In this document: one piece after another, positions 34,576 through 42,643 of the stretch | Layout of the letters: every line of letters starts with the position of its first letter | Numbering within the stretch: position 1 is the first letter of the stretch | Origin: Prevotella sp. 885 | GTDB taxonomy: Bacteria > Bacteroidota > Bacteroidia > Bacteroidales > Bacteroidaceae | Reading direction: 5' to 3' | Assembly (NCBI RefSeq): GCF_002265625.1 | Contig: NZ_NOVE01000026.1 | Coordinates: 1 to 42,643, forward strand | Length of the DNA stretch: 42,643 nucleotides | The notes under the pieces: generated by a model | The model's database searches: none | The model's input: the letters and a program-made list of their open reading frames with translations, nothing else | Told to the model about the DNA's origin: nothing | Program-made: the position numbers and the translations under genes

Positions 34576-35154
34576 TCAGCAACATCCGTTTATGAAATTC
34601 CTGATGATGGTCCTTCCCTCCGGGGTAAGGATCGATTCAGGATGGAACTGTATGCCGTGCACATCATAACGGCGATGCTTCAGTGCCATAACCTGTCCCT
34701 CATCGCTAACAGCTGTCACCTCCAGCTCGGCAGGAAAGCCCTCTTTACCTACCACCCATGAATGGTAACGCCCCACCTTAATGCTGTCTGACAGATTGTC
34801 AAAGATATAGTCAGAAGCTACTATTCGGACGCTCGACTGTATGCCATGGAAAACTGTATTCAGATTATATATTTCTGCTCCAAACACTTCACCTATCGCC
34901 TGTTCGCCCAAGCAAACACCAAGGATTGGCTTCGTCGGTGCATATCGTCGGATGACAGCTTTGAGAAGCCCAGCCTCATCGGGAACACCGGGACCAGGAG
35001 ACAGCACTATCTTGTCGAAACGCTCCACGTCGTCAATATCGAACTGGTCGTTTCGCCAAACAGTAACTTCCACATCTTCCCCGCCCTCCTCTTCGAGATA
35101 TTGAGAAAGGTTGTATGTGAATGAGTCGTAATTGTCAATAAGTAGTATGTTCAT
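34576..35154 (-). CDS. pabA: Aminodeoxychorismate synthase glutaminase subunit
   Basis: A class I glutamine amidotransferase of 192 residues that supplies ammonia to PabB. The N terminus is MNILLIDNYDSFTYNLSQYL; motifs include LSPGPGVPDEAG, the nucleophile Cys81 in LGVCLGEQAIG, RYHSWVV and the HGIQFHPESILT His/Glu pair. A longer frame to 35196 exists, but the -7 element (35170-35177) lies inside the extension, so 35154 is chosen. Transcription is convergent with pabBC and ends within 8 bases of pabC. It could also serve an anthranilate synthase, which this window does not show. Confidence 0.92.
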   Translation of the reverse strand: MNILLIDNYDSFTYNLSQYLEEEGGEDVEVTVWRNDQFDIDDVERFDKIVLSPGPGVPDEAGLLKAVIRRYAPTKPILGVCLGEQAIGEVFGAEIYNLNTVFHGIQSSVRIVASDYIFDNLSDSIKVGRYHSWVVGKEGFPAELEVTAVSDEGQVMALKHRRYDVHGIQFHPESILTPEGRTIIRNFINGCC

Positions 35155-35169
35155 GATATTTATTTTGTG

Positions 35170-35200
35170 CAAAGTTATTACTTTGTTTCTGAACAATCAA
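35170..35200 (-). promoter_or_regulatory. Promoter of pabA
   Basis: The minus strand reads TAACTTTG (35170-35177) with TTG at 35198-35200, 20 bases upstream. The leader would be about 10 bases. Confidence 0.6.
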
Positions 35201-35262
35201 GACAATACATTAAAATATCATAAAAATATTTGTCCTTATTCATATTTACTTGTATCTTTGCA

Positions 35263-35270
35263 TTATCAGC
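35263..35270 (+). promoter_or_regulatory. -7 element of the gene at 35319
   Basis: TATCTTTG matches TAnnTTTG; the -33 position is not a clear TTTG. It is divergent from the pabA promoter. Confidence 0.55.
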
Positions 35271-35318
35271 ATTATATTTGCAATATATTAGCAGAACCAT
35301 TCTAATGAATCAGAAGCT

Positions 35319-35921
35319 ATGGGATACAACATAACAATAACAGCAATAGCGGTACTTATAACTATCGCAATTATCTATTTTTCACTCCAACACAAGAACA
35401 AGCTAAAGACAGCCAACATAACCAATAGTACGAACAAGACCGACACATCAGACGCTGACAACTCGTCAGCAGCTTATGCAGGAATGAAGCCTCGTGAGCT
35501 ATGCAAAGCCATCTTACACGACCTTAACTGCAAGACAGAAGAGGATGAGGAGGAAGGCAGCGACCGCTTGGCATTCAAGTTTCAGGGAGAGACTTTCTGC
35601 ATCATCGTTTCGGACGATTGCCTGCTTGCCACCATCTACGACTTCTCGTGGGGCAGCGTAGAACTGGACGACATTGATGAGGTGTCACGGTTGAGAAAGA
35701 TAATAAACGAAATCAACTTCCAATACGGCGGTCATACTCTGTTCTACACTATGGACACGGACAACAACCGTATGGTGGTGCATACGAAGCGACAGATATT
35801 GCTGACACCAGAGATTCCAAATCTCGACAACTACATGACGGCTATGCTTAGCGGATTCTTCGAAGTGCAGCGTGCTATGGCGCATGAGCTGGACAAGGAG
35901 AGAATGAAAAAGAAAGCCTAA
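35319..35921 (+). CDS. Membrane-anchored YbjN-like protein
   Basis: A 200-residue protein with one N-terminal membrane segment (ITITAIAVLITIAIIYFSL) followed by an Asn/Thr/Asp-rich linker (about 30-50). The soluble part (about 55-190) has the pattern of YbjN/secretion-chaperone-like folds: a helix MKPRELCKAILHDLN, strands RLAFKFQGETFCIIV and CLLATIYDFSW, a helix RLRKIINEINFQYG, and strands GGHTLFYTMDTDNNRMVVHTKRQILL. A membrane-tethered chaperone-like role is possible but not demonstrated. The next gene starts 37 bases later and is probably in the same unit. Confidence 0.65.
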   Translation: MGYNITITAIAVLITIAIIYFSLQHKNKLKTANITNSTNKTDTSDADNSSAAYAGMKPRELCKAILHDLNCKTEEDEEEGSDRLAFKFQGETFCIIVSDDCLLATIYDFSWGSVELDDIDEVSRLRKIINEINFQYGGHTLFYTMDTDNNRMVVHTKRQILLTPEIPNLDNYMTAMLSGFFEVQRAMAHELDKERMKKKA

Positions 35922-35958
35922 ACAAAGATAAACATTCACATCAAATACACTTTTCGAT

Positions 35959-36849
35959 ATGGAACAGGATTTGACTTTTTTCGACACTAACGGACTGACA
36001 TCTACGTCCGCCAATCACATTGCTAACCTCGCCAAGGAGTATGTGCAGGCACAAACACAAGAGTTGGAGAACGTGGAGTTCTTCAATAGCTACCTCACCA
36101 TCATCGGTTCCGACAAGGAGCAACGCGTGCAGCACGGATGGGACAAAGAGCAGATGCAGGGTATAGCAGACAGACTGCGCAGCATCTCACTCACCAACTC
36201 GCTCATAGCATGGCTGCGTGAGGCTATAAAACTTCGCTCAAAGATGCTATCCGACCTCCATGATATGGAAATGGAAGACTACTGCAAGGAGAAGAAAATA
36301 GATATGCCGGAACAGCCTTCTATGGAAACGCTGATGACACGCGAGGAGCAGATAGCTACGCTTTCCGTGAAAGACCGTGCACGCATCCTCTCTTTGGAAG
36401 CCAAGGCAGCTGCTTTCGGCAAGTTCATACATCCTGACGGTCACCTCTCTGAGGCACGCAAGGAATATATGAAGATAATGTGTCAGGAGGCTGAGATAGA
36501 CGGTAGCGGACGCGACACCTTGCTTTATCGCCATGAACCAAGCGTGGAACTGAAAGACTTGGAGGGTTGTTTCTTCGCTCTGCAAAGCGAATATCGCAAG
36601 GCTCAGGCAGAGCTTAACGGATATAACCACTCCATTGACGAGGCTCTACGTGAAGACGAGGAGCGTAAGCGTGGTGAGTATAACATAAAGAACGCCGACT
36701 ATCTCGTGGAAATGGCGAAGCTTGAGAAAGACTTCACCGTATATAAAGATACGGAACAGAAGCGCATCTCACGCCTCAAGATTGTCATTCCCAACGACTT
36801 GCGCGAGATTTACGAGACTGTGGCTGGTCTTGGAAAGGAAGAAGAATAA
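35959..36849 (+). CDS. Predicted coiled-coil protein, unknown function
   Basis: A 296-residue soluble protein without signal peptide. It is rich in Glu, Lys and Arg and mostly helical, with likely coiled-coil stretches at 90-175 and 195-275 (for example EALREDEERKRGEYNIKNADYLVEMAKLEKDF). I do not recognise the family. It follows the YbjN-like gene by 37 bases, so the two may act together at the inner membrane. The frame ends at 36849 and is followed by the candidate structured RNA. Confidence 0.65.
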   Translation: MEQDLTFFDTNGLTSTSANHIANLAKEYVQAQTQELENVEFFNSYLTIIGSDKEQRVQHGWDKEQMQGIADRLRSISLTNSLIAWLREAIKLRSKMLSDLHDMEMEDYCKEKKIDMPEQPSMETLMTREEQIATLSVKDRARILSLEAKAAAFGKFIHPDGHLSEARKEYMKIMCQEAEIDGSGRDTLLYRHEPSVELKDLEGCFFALQSEYRKAQAELNGYNHSIDEALREDEERKRGEYNIKNADYLVEMAKLEKDFTVYKDTEQKRISRLKIVIPNDLREIYETVAGLGKEEE

Positions 36850-36872
36850 GGATAAAGCCAGTCCTTAACAAA

Positions 36873-37154
36873 CATACGGCGGCGGGTAACCGAAGACTGA
36901 ACGCTTGTCGGGAAACTTCGGCGTATGCACCATACACGGTGTCTCCTCAAATGAAATATATATAAATAAGGGTTCAAGAAAACTGAGAATTTAATCAAAA
37001 AATTTCGCACGCGGCACCGCACATATAAAAGACAGCTATGAAGCCTTGACGGGCTGAGCATGATTTTGTTTTTGAAAAGGTGTGCGTGCGGTTCTCGATC
37101 TTGATATGGTTCTTGTTTTCGTGACACCGTAAAAAGTGCAGCTCGCCGTTTTTT
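36873..37154 (+). ncRNA. Candidate structured RNA between the coiled-coil gene and GH2
   Basis: No ORF here is credible. Nested pairings visible by eye: CATACG/CGTATG (36873-36878, 36922-36927) stacked on CCGAAG/CTTCGG (36890-36895, 36916-36921); ACGGTGTC/GACACCGT (36936-36943, 37123-37130); CAAGAA/TTCTTG (36975-36980, 37110-37115); GAGAA/TTCTC (36985-36989, 37092-37096); CGCACGC plus CACC with GGTG plus GCGTGCG (37006-37018, 37079-37090). The block ends with six Ts at 37149-37154. The rod formed by 36936-37130 is about 195 nt, the size of 6S RNA, but I cannot assign a family. No promoter element is visible. Confidence 0.35.
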
Positions 37155-37156
37155 AG

Positions 37157-37240
37157 TTGAGAGTTGAAAGTTTAGGGTTGAGAGTTATGATATGTTATAT
37201 AGGTAATCATAACTCTCAACCCTAAACTTTCAACTCTCAA
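37157..37240. repeat. 35-bp perfect inverted repeat next to the GH2 stop codon
   Basis: TTGAGAGTTGAAAGTTTAGG-type arm at 37157-37191 is the exact reverse complement of 37206-37240, with a 14-base loop. The right arm ends at 37240, right beside the GH2 stop codon (37241-37243, minus strand). Each arm contains GAGAGTT twice. It can act as a terminator or mRNA-end stabiliser for the GH2 message, and it would also block read-through from the left. Confidence 0.85.
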
Positions 37241-40200
37241 TCATTTTACATTAAATCCTGTTATTTCCACATACGTGGGCAAGGAACGGGTGTCTGCCGG
37301 ACTCCATTCCACTCTTACCGTGCGCGTTTCGCCCGGCATGAGATGGAAATAATTGTCCTCGTACGACACGGGCAGTACTTGCTCGCCGTCTTTCGCCTTA
37401 AGATTCAGACGTATCATCATTGCAGGAGTGTCGGTTTCGTTGGCGATGGTTACGTCACAACGGTTTCCGTCACGCACCACATCAGTCTTAAGACTTACCT
37501 TTGGCAGAGAGCGAAGCTGCATAAGATTGCCCTCCTCGTTTCCAATAACATAGAAATTGTCAGAGACACGACGACCTTCAGCATCATCGAGCACAAGTCT
37601 TATGAAGCGTACGTCAGTCGGCTGTCCACCTGCCAGACTGTCAACGTGGAGCGAAGGAAGCGTCAGCGTTGTGTCAGCGTCACAGCAAAGCGAAGCCTCA
37701 ACAGACGAAACTACACGTCCAAGGACATCGAGAATGTCACGACGAGCCTTCATTTCCTTATGAGCCTCAGCCGTAATGTTCACTACCTCCACATCACGCG
37801 TAAGCGCATTCCACTGAATATGAAGCGGTTCGCAAGCCTTACGACAAGCGAAGAAGGCTGCTGTTGGCTCCATCCAGTAGTCGTAACACTGCCAAACCTG
37901 CGAAGGCCAGCACGAATGACTCATCCAGATAAGCAATCCCTGACGACACGTCGAGCTTGACTCGAACATGGCACGATAGCCGTCGTAATTTATCCATTGT
38001 GCCAAGCTGCCAAACTCACGTGCATCAGCCGGCTTGCCAAATGCACGCTCCATCATGGCATTAAACGTAGCACCACGCTGTGCTCCACGCTGTGTGAAGT
38101 CGTGTCGTCCCCACTCTTCCGACTGCGGCCACAAAGCTTCAGGCGAGAAAGTACGCGCCAATCCCTCGTATGTCATCACATTGGGCATGCCACGCTCGGT
38201 ATGGAGCTTTCCGGTCTGCTTGGAGAAGTAAGTCTTAGCCGGTTCAGCCCAATAAGGACCGTGACCGCTGACTCCCTCGTCAGCAGAACTTGGGATGTAG
38301 AGCATGCCAGGATTAGCATCGTCCACAAGACTCTTCAGCGACGCATTCAGTGCAGCAGGAGGATATCCCTCGTTTCGTCCACAGTAGAGAGCGATGCTGG
38401 GATGGCGACGCATACGACGAGTAAAGTCTGACGCATTATGCATAAACAGGGCGTTATCGTCAGGATCGGGTCCGTCGCAAGGATTGGCAAGCCAGAAGTC
38501 CTGCCATACCATTATGCCGTTACGGTCGCAGGCATCATAAAATTCCTCGTCTCCAATCTGACCCACCCAGTTGCGTATCATATTGAAGTTCATCTGCCTG
38601 TGATATCCTACAGTTATGTCATACTCGCGCTTACGATAGAGAAGATTATGCTCGCTGAAGCCCCAGTTGCCTCCAAGCGGCACGAATCGCTTACCGTTTA
38701 TCCACATCTGCAGTTTCTTGTCAGCGCCCTCATAAGTCATCTGTCTGATACCTGCACGATAATCTGTTCTGACCTTTTCGCCGCCATCAGGCACAAACTC
38801 ATAGCCTGCATCATACATATACGGCTCGCCATAACCGTTCGGCCACCAAAGGCGCATGCGCTGTTCACGCAATTGGGCGTATTCTTCAGGAGCGAACACC
38901 ACTTCCTTTTCCTCGCCCTGTGCCATATCCACACGTTTCTCAAACGCTATATCGCCAATCCAGCCACGCAGTTTTCCAGATACAGCACGCGCCTCATTAT
39001 TCATAAGAATGACACGCGGAGTGATGGTAGCTGCCGTATCGGGCAAAGCCAATGACGTAGAAACGAGCGGATCCGAAATCGTTACCAGTCCCTCAGCAGA
39101 AAGAAATACATCGTTCCATATACCAGTTTCACGACCACGTACAGAGGAAATCCAGTCCCATCCTATACTTGCGTGGAACGTCGGATTGTCTGCACCAAGC
39201 ATTCCTCCGTTAATATCTGTAGTGGCATACGTCTTCTCCTTTGTTCCTCCGATATTGTCCGGCTTGATTACCTCCACCGCCAATACATTGGTTCCCTCAC
39301 GAAGCATGTCCGTAATGTCGGTGCGTGATCGCATGAAAGCACCCTCTATGCGGTTAATGCGCTTGCCATTGAGGAAGACATTAGCCTTCCAGTTTATTCC
39401 ATCAAAACACAAGAAGACATGCTTGTCTTTCATCTTTTCGGGCACGGAGAACGTACGACGATACCAGAAGTTGCTGTTAAAGAATGATTCAGAGGCGTTC
39501 TCCAGGTTGTCAGCCACATTCGGGTCGGGCAAAGCGCCGATGTTCACATAGCTCATAAGTGCCGTTCCCGGTACTGTTGCCGTAATCCATCCGTTGCCGT
39601 CCGTCTTGGAAGAAGATATATTCTCTCCCTTGTCCGTTGCTTCGGCACGTTTAAGAAGCCAGTCGCCACCATGAAGCGGCAGCCTGTTGCCGTCCATTCC
39701 TGCAGCCACATGGGGCACCACCTCATATCCGCCACGTCCTATCACGTTGATCTCGCTAAGGACATATCTGCCAGAAGACGTAGGACGCGTCATACCTATA
39801 CGCACATAACGTCCATTGGCTCCCTTTGTCTTTATCTTGTCCACGGCGTTCTTTCCACCAGGCAGAGCAGCCACAACCGTCCAGTTCTTACCGTCGTCGC
39901 TCATCTCCACACGTCCTTCCAACGCTTTCTCTATCCAGTTCAGCTCCACTCTTTCCACGGGTTGCGTACGTCCGAGGTCTACCTCCACCCATTGATTGCC
40001 TCCTCCGTCACTCATCCATGCGCTACCGAAACAGGCTGCAGTGAGAAGTTGCGAGGTAAGCGAGCGTCCCTCAAGGCAGGGCATAAACTCGAACACCGTC
40101 CAGTGGGCTGCACCTTTCATCGTCAACTGAAGGCGAAGTCCACTAAAACTAAAGCCACCGTCCACCGGCAAAGTCACCACGACATCACGCGTGGGAAGCA

Positions 40201-40804
40201 TCTCGCGTTCCGTCTGCTTATTAGGATCCGAATGCTCCACATAATGCGATTGCTTGCCGGGCAGCGACTGACCTTCCATGGTTGCCACTGCATGCCACTT
40301 TCTCTCCTTGCCAGTTCCGTCCGAAGCCAATACACGAATGGCATAATTGCCGTCCGCCAGCTTAGGGTCGTAAGCCACGTTAAGTCTTACGCGCACACTA
40401 TCGGCTCGGAACAAAGCACCCGTCCACTCATAATTAAGATATGTATCAGCGCCATAAACAGTATTGCGCGAATACATTCCTCCGTCAATCGCCCACTCAC
40501 GCTCACGACGCGGCAACAGTCCGTCAGGCGTACTGACGAAAAGCGTCGGCACGGCAGAACGGCTGACAATGCCGTCAGTAACGAGTTGAGGAGTCAGACA
40601 GAAGTCGAACGATGATGACGCACGCACTGGACGGCGCAACGCCAGATTCGTAACGACATCCGTCTCACGCAGCATTGGAGCGAAATTCTCAGCTGGATTT
40701 CCCGGATAGCGTCCAATGCCACGAGTATTGTCGTCCGCCATTGCGGTCATAGCTACGGACATTCCGATAGCACCGGACAGACACAGTTTCTGCATTATAT
40801 TCAT
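37241..40804 (-). CDS. GH2-family glycosidase (exo-glucosaminidase/mannosidase-like)
   Basis: A large secreted glycosidase, 1187 residues, with signal peptide near MQKLCLSGAIGMSVAMTAMA. It has two discoidin-like segments (about 50-200 and 210-350), then a GH2 sugar-binding domain (around 380-560), immunoglobulin-like domain, and the TIM barrel with WGFSEHNLLYRKREYD, WQDFWLANPCDGPD and the acid/base Glu812 in YCGRNEGYP. A probable nucleophile is Glu880 in MTYEGLARTF. The C-terminal part carries SHSCWPSQVWQCYDYWMEPTAA, typical of the exo-beta-D-glucosaminidase-like branch. Substrate may be GlcN/GlcNAc- or mannose-containing glycan. It is 36 bases after the PepSY gene on the same strand. Confidence 0.88.
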   Translation of the reverse strand: MNIMQKLCLSGAIGMSVAMTAMADDNTRGIGRYPGNPAENFAPMLRETDVVTNLALRRPVRASSSFDFCLTPQLVTDGIVSRSAVPTLFVSTPDGLLPRREREWAIDGGMYSRNTVYGADTYLNYEWTGALFRADSVRVRLNVAYDPKLADGNYAIRVLASDGTGKERKWHAVATMEGQSLPGKQSHYVEHSDPNKQTEREMLPTRDVVVTLPVDGGFSFSGLRLQLTMKGAAHWTVFEFMPCLEGRSLTSQLLTAACFGSAWMSDGGGNQWVEVDLGRTQPVERVELNWIEKALEGRVEMSDDGKNWTVVAALPGGKNAVDKIKTKGANGRYVRIGMTRPTSSGRYVLSEINVIGRGGYEVVPHVAAGMDGNRLPLHGGDWLLKRAEATDKGENISSSKTDGNGWITATVPGTALMSYVNIGALPDPNVADNLENASESFFNSNFWYRRTFSVPEKMKDKHVFLCFDGINWKANVFLNGKRINRIEGAFMRSRTDITDMLREGTNVLAVEVIKPDNIGGTKEKTYATTDINGGMLGADNPTFHASIGWDWISSVRGRETGIWNDVFLSAEGLVTISDPLVSTSLALPDTAATITPRVILMNNEARAVSGKLRGWIGDIAFEKRVDMAQGEEKEVVFAPEEYAQLREQRMRLWWPNGYGEPYMYDAGYEFVPDGGEKVRTDYRAGIRQMTYEGADKKLQMWINGKRFVPLGGNWGFSEHNLLYRKREYDITVGYHRQMNFNMIRNWVGQIGDEEFYDACDRNGIMVWQDFWLANPCDGPDPDDNALFMHNASDFTRRMRRHPSIALYCGRNEGYPPAALNASLKSLVDDANPGMLYIPSSADEGVSGHGPYWAEPAKTYFSKQTGKLHTERGMPNVMTYEGLARTFSPEALWPQSEEWGRHDFTQRGAQRGATFNAMMERAFGKPADAREFGSLAQWINYDGYRAMFESSSTCRQGLLIWMSHSCWPSQVWQCYDYWMEPTAAFFACRKACEPLHIQWNALTRDVEVVNITAEAHKEMKARRDILDVLGRVVSSVEASLCCDADTTLTLPSLHVDSLAGGQPTDVRFIRLVLDDAEGRRVSDNFYVIGNEEGNLMQLRSLPKVSLKTDVVRDGNRCDVTIANETDTPAMMIRLNLKAKDGEQVLPVSYEDNYFHLMPGETRTVRVEWSPADTRSLPTYVEITGFNVK

Positions 40805-40840
40805 TGTTTAAGGTATTTATTATTATATAAATAAGTTTTA

Positions 40841-42358
40841 TTATTTACGTTTACTGTTCTTGTTAGGTTTTCTTCTGATTTTGAGTCCGGTTATCAGACT
40901 CCATACAGCAGCCATTCCCATCACGAGCACGAAGACATACGTGGCAATGTTGCCGATAAACAGTCGTCCGCTATGGGCCTCCAATGCCACATTCCATAAC
41001 GACATCGGTAGCCTGTTCATCCACGATGGCTGCTGAAGCAAGGATGTACCCTTATCATATTCCACGACAATGCCGTCATGCCTACCTCCGACAATGATGT
41101 CGTCAGTAAATCCCGATACTGCCGTCTTGCCGAACGGCGCACCGGCAGACTTGGGTGCAGGCTGATGCGTGAAATAATCGGTTGACGTAGATGTCTGACG
41201 GTCCCATACAAACATACCGCTGAACGAACCGCACAACCACTTGCCGCCCTCCTTCTCTCTCTGCAACACATTCAGCCCCATAACGCTCACAGGCGGTGCA
41301 TCGGAGATACGCTGCGGAACCGGATGCTGTATGTCCTTGCCCAGCGAGAAGAATCCTTCTGATGTAGAAACCATCCAGTCTCCCGCCGCTTCATCATAGC
41401 GCACCATGCGCAGACGGTCGTTCCAGGCATTGCAGCTATGCTGTATGGTGCCGGGTACGGCTGGCACACGGCTGAGCGCAAGCGGTATCATCATTGGCGG
41501 ACGAAGCATCCATCCTGTCACACATATTAACAATGTAAGGACGATGGTCTTTCTTCCTATTATGTCATGCCAGGACAGAAGCGTCTTCAGCGCCCGTCCT
41601 TTCAGACGCTTCAGACTCTGCCTTACCGAAATCTTGGCTGTCAGCCAGAACGCCAGACCCGTAACACATATTATAATAAGGATAACGGAGATAACGTCTA
41701 CGATTATTACACCTACCGTTCCAAACAACTCGCCACTATGAAGCAGCCACACCGTACGAAACAGCGACACCTTGCCATCATAGCCCGATGGCGCAGGTAT
41801 CTCCACCCTCCGGAACGTCCTGTAAGGAGCCGTAGCCACGTAAACGTACGACCGGCTAAGCACCACAAGAGTGTCGCCACGTGAAGTAACGTCAGTCAGA
41901 CGCTCCTCTTCTCCAGTCGGCAACGCCACGTGATGCCAACGATGACGCCCGTCCGTACGGTAAAGACCATATTGCGACACGGCAAAAAACTCATGCGAGG
42001 ATTTCTGCCCTGCCCCATAACTCACTCCTGCCATGCCACGCATCTGGCGCATATCAGCCCCTTGTGGCAGTCCTTCATTCATACTTACAAACGACGATGC
42101 CACGGTATCGGTAAGGAAAACACCCGCCGAACCATACACCGCCACCCTTCCGTCGTCCATTCGGCAAGTGCCACGCAGCAGTCCGCTGTTCCATTGCTTA
42201 ATCTCATATCGCGACGGCAGCATGCCCCTGCTAACGTCTATGCCACTTATAGCGTGACGATGGTTGAGCAAAATGCCTGATACGCAGAACACAATAAGGA
42301 AAAATCCCATGACTATGCCGAACCACTTATGATGTTTGCGAAAAGTAGATCTGAGCAT
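40841..42358 (-). CDS. PepSY-associated transmembrane protein
   Basis: A 505-residue inner-membrane protein of the PepSY-TM group. The N-terminal part RKHHKWFGIVMGFFLIVFCVSGILLNHRHA is the typical first helix with HK...H. A central pair of helices lies near residues 210-240 and 270-290 (DVISVILIIICVTGLAFWLTA; TIVLTLLICVTGWMLRPPM), and a final helix is at 470-495. Periplasmic beta segments lie between. Relatives often sit beside TonB receptors and are linked to iron uptake or reduction, but the role is uncertain. It is the first gene of a unit with the GH2 glycosidase, an unexpected pairing. A TAATTTTG element lies at 42433-42440. Confidence 0.8.
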   Translation of the reverse strand: MLRSTFRKHHKWFGIVMGFFLIVFCVSGILLNHRHAISGIDVSRGMLPSRYEIKQWNSGLLRGTCRMDDGRVAVYGSAGVFLTDTVASSFVSMNEGLPQGADMRQMRGMAGVSYGAGQKSSHEFFAVSQYGLYRTDGRHRWHHVALPTGEEERLTDVTSRGDTLVVLSRSYVYVATAPYRTFRRVEIPAPSGYDGKVSLFRTVWLLHSGELFGTVGVIIVDVISVILIIICVTGLAFWLTAKISVRQSLKRLKGRALKTLLSWHDIIGRKTIVLTLLICVTGWMLRPPMMIPLALSRVPAVPGTIQHSCNAWNDRLRMVRYDEAAGDWMVSTSEGFFSLGKDIQHPVPQRISDAPPVSVMGLNVLQREKEGGKWLCGSFSGMFVWDRQTSTSTDYFTHQPAPKSAGAPFGKTAVSGFTDDIIVGGRHDGIVVEYDKGTSLLQQPSWMNRLPMSLWNVALEAHSGRLFIGNIATYVFVLVMGMAAVWSLITGLKIRRKPNKNSKRK

Positions 42359-42432
42359 ACATTTATTTGATTATTATGTTATCTGTTTTCATCTTTTTAT
42401 GTAGCATACAACGATGCTTTCAGTTTGCAATA

Positions 42433-42440
42433 CAAAATTA
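42433..42440 (-). promoter_or_regulatory. -7 element of the PepSY-GH2 unit
   Basis: The minus strand reads TAATTTTG; no clear -33 is visible. Leader about 70 bases. Confidence 0.45.
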
Positions 42441-42548
42441 ATCAAAAAAAAGCGCATAATAAACATGTCTCCACTTGTTCCATATCAATAAAACGCATAA
42501 AAATGTGAAAACTTGCCATTATTGTTTTCGCAAACAAACAAAACCTCA

Positions 42549-42643
42549 TACCTTTGCAACGTCAAAAGGTTAATAGATTGTTTAGGTTAGTAGTAATAGA
42601 TTTAGGTTTTTAGTTATTAGGTTTAAGGTAAATTAGAACGATT
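42549..42643 (+). promoter_or_regulatory. Promoter and leader of a plus-strand gene beyond the window
   Basis: TACCTTTG at 42549-42556 matches TAnnTTTG. The 87 bases after it are low in complexity with TTTAGGTT/TTAGGTTTA repeats and hold no start codon followed by a real frame, so this is a leader for a gene starting outside the window. Confidence 0.55.

Noticed and set aside
36890..36921. Hammerhead-like core (CTGA ... GAAAC)
   Set aside because: The CTGATGA core and cleavage-site geometry are absent; only a loose resemblance.
36810..37127. Minus-strand frame of 105 codons in the candidate RNA region
   Set aside because: Basic, motif-free translation; the region is better explained by nested base pairing.
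36873..37154. RNase P RNA, tmRNA or group II intron domain V
   Set aside because: Key conserved segments (GAGGAAAGTCC, a tRNA-like end, the domain V stem) are not present.
39671..40615. Plus-strand frame opposite the GH2 gene
   Set aside because: Low-complexity Ser/His/Arg-rich translation, typical of antisense to GC-rich coding DNA.

Overview
This window looks like a chromosomal segment of a Prevotella-type bacterium (Bacteroidota, order Bacteroidales). Several features point there. A SusC/SusD pair and Bacteroidota-type promoters (-7 element TAnnTTTG) sit before many genes. RecA, Pta, AckA and ClpA read as Bacteroidales proteins, secreted glycosidases are common, and there is a two-ORF ISAon1-type insertion sequence. 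The genus is an inference from protein style, not a database match.

Layout. 1-670: gene-free DNA with a four-armed perfect palindrome (21-146) and copy 1 of a ~450 bp non-coding repeat (213-669). 694-1611 (-): AraC-type regulator. 1891-5113 (+): clpS-clpA-aat, an N-degron proteolysis operon. 5232-6872 (+): two secreted proteins sharing a small repeated domain. 6941-9879 (-): an operon of an unknown gene, a carboxynorspermidine dehydrogenase-like gene and recA. 10087-11241 (-): lipoprotein. 11369-13618 (-): pta-ackA. 14018-14596 (+): outer-membrane beta-barrel protein, followed 1 bp after its stop by an IS (14598-16017) and a truncated surface-protein tail. 16434-16504 (-): tRNA-Cys. 16770-19058 (+): ResB-CcsA cytochrome c maturation fusion. 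19159-25943 (+): GH29 fucosidase, SusC and SusD. 26077-26995 (-): two AT-rich orphan genes. 27022-27459: copy 2 of the repeat, inverted. 27599-32830 (+): RlmD-type rRNA methyltransferase, OprP-type porin and GH84 hexosaminidase. 32934-34567 (+) with 34576-35154 (-): p-aminobenzoate genes pabB, pabC and pabA. 35319-36849 (+): a YbjN-like protein and a coiled-coil protein. 36873-37154: candidate structured RNA. 37241-42358 (-): PepSY membrane protein and a large GH2 glycosidase. The window ends in the leader of another plus-strand gene.

How the genes work together. ClpS, ClpA and Aat form a complete N-degron route: Aat adds Leu/Phe, ClpS recognises the residue, and ClpA unfolds the substrate for ClpP. 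Pta-AckA makes acetate and ATP. PabA/B/C make p-aminobenzoate for folate. The GH29, GH84 and GH2 enzymes with SusC/D and the porin suggest use of fucosylated, GlcNAc-containing host or dietary glycans.

The least expected material is non-coding. Two inverted copies of a repeat family, 26 kb apart, each carry five units on an exact 22 bp period plus conserved stem-loops. A four-way-junction palindrome lies beside copy 1. A ~280 bp intergenic region before the GH2 gene has nested long-range pairing and ends in a T-run.
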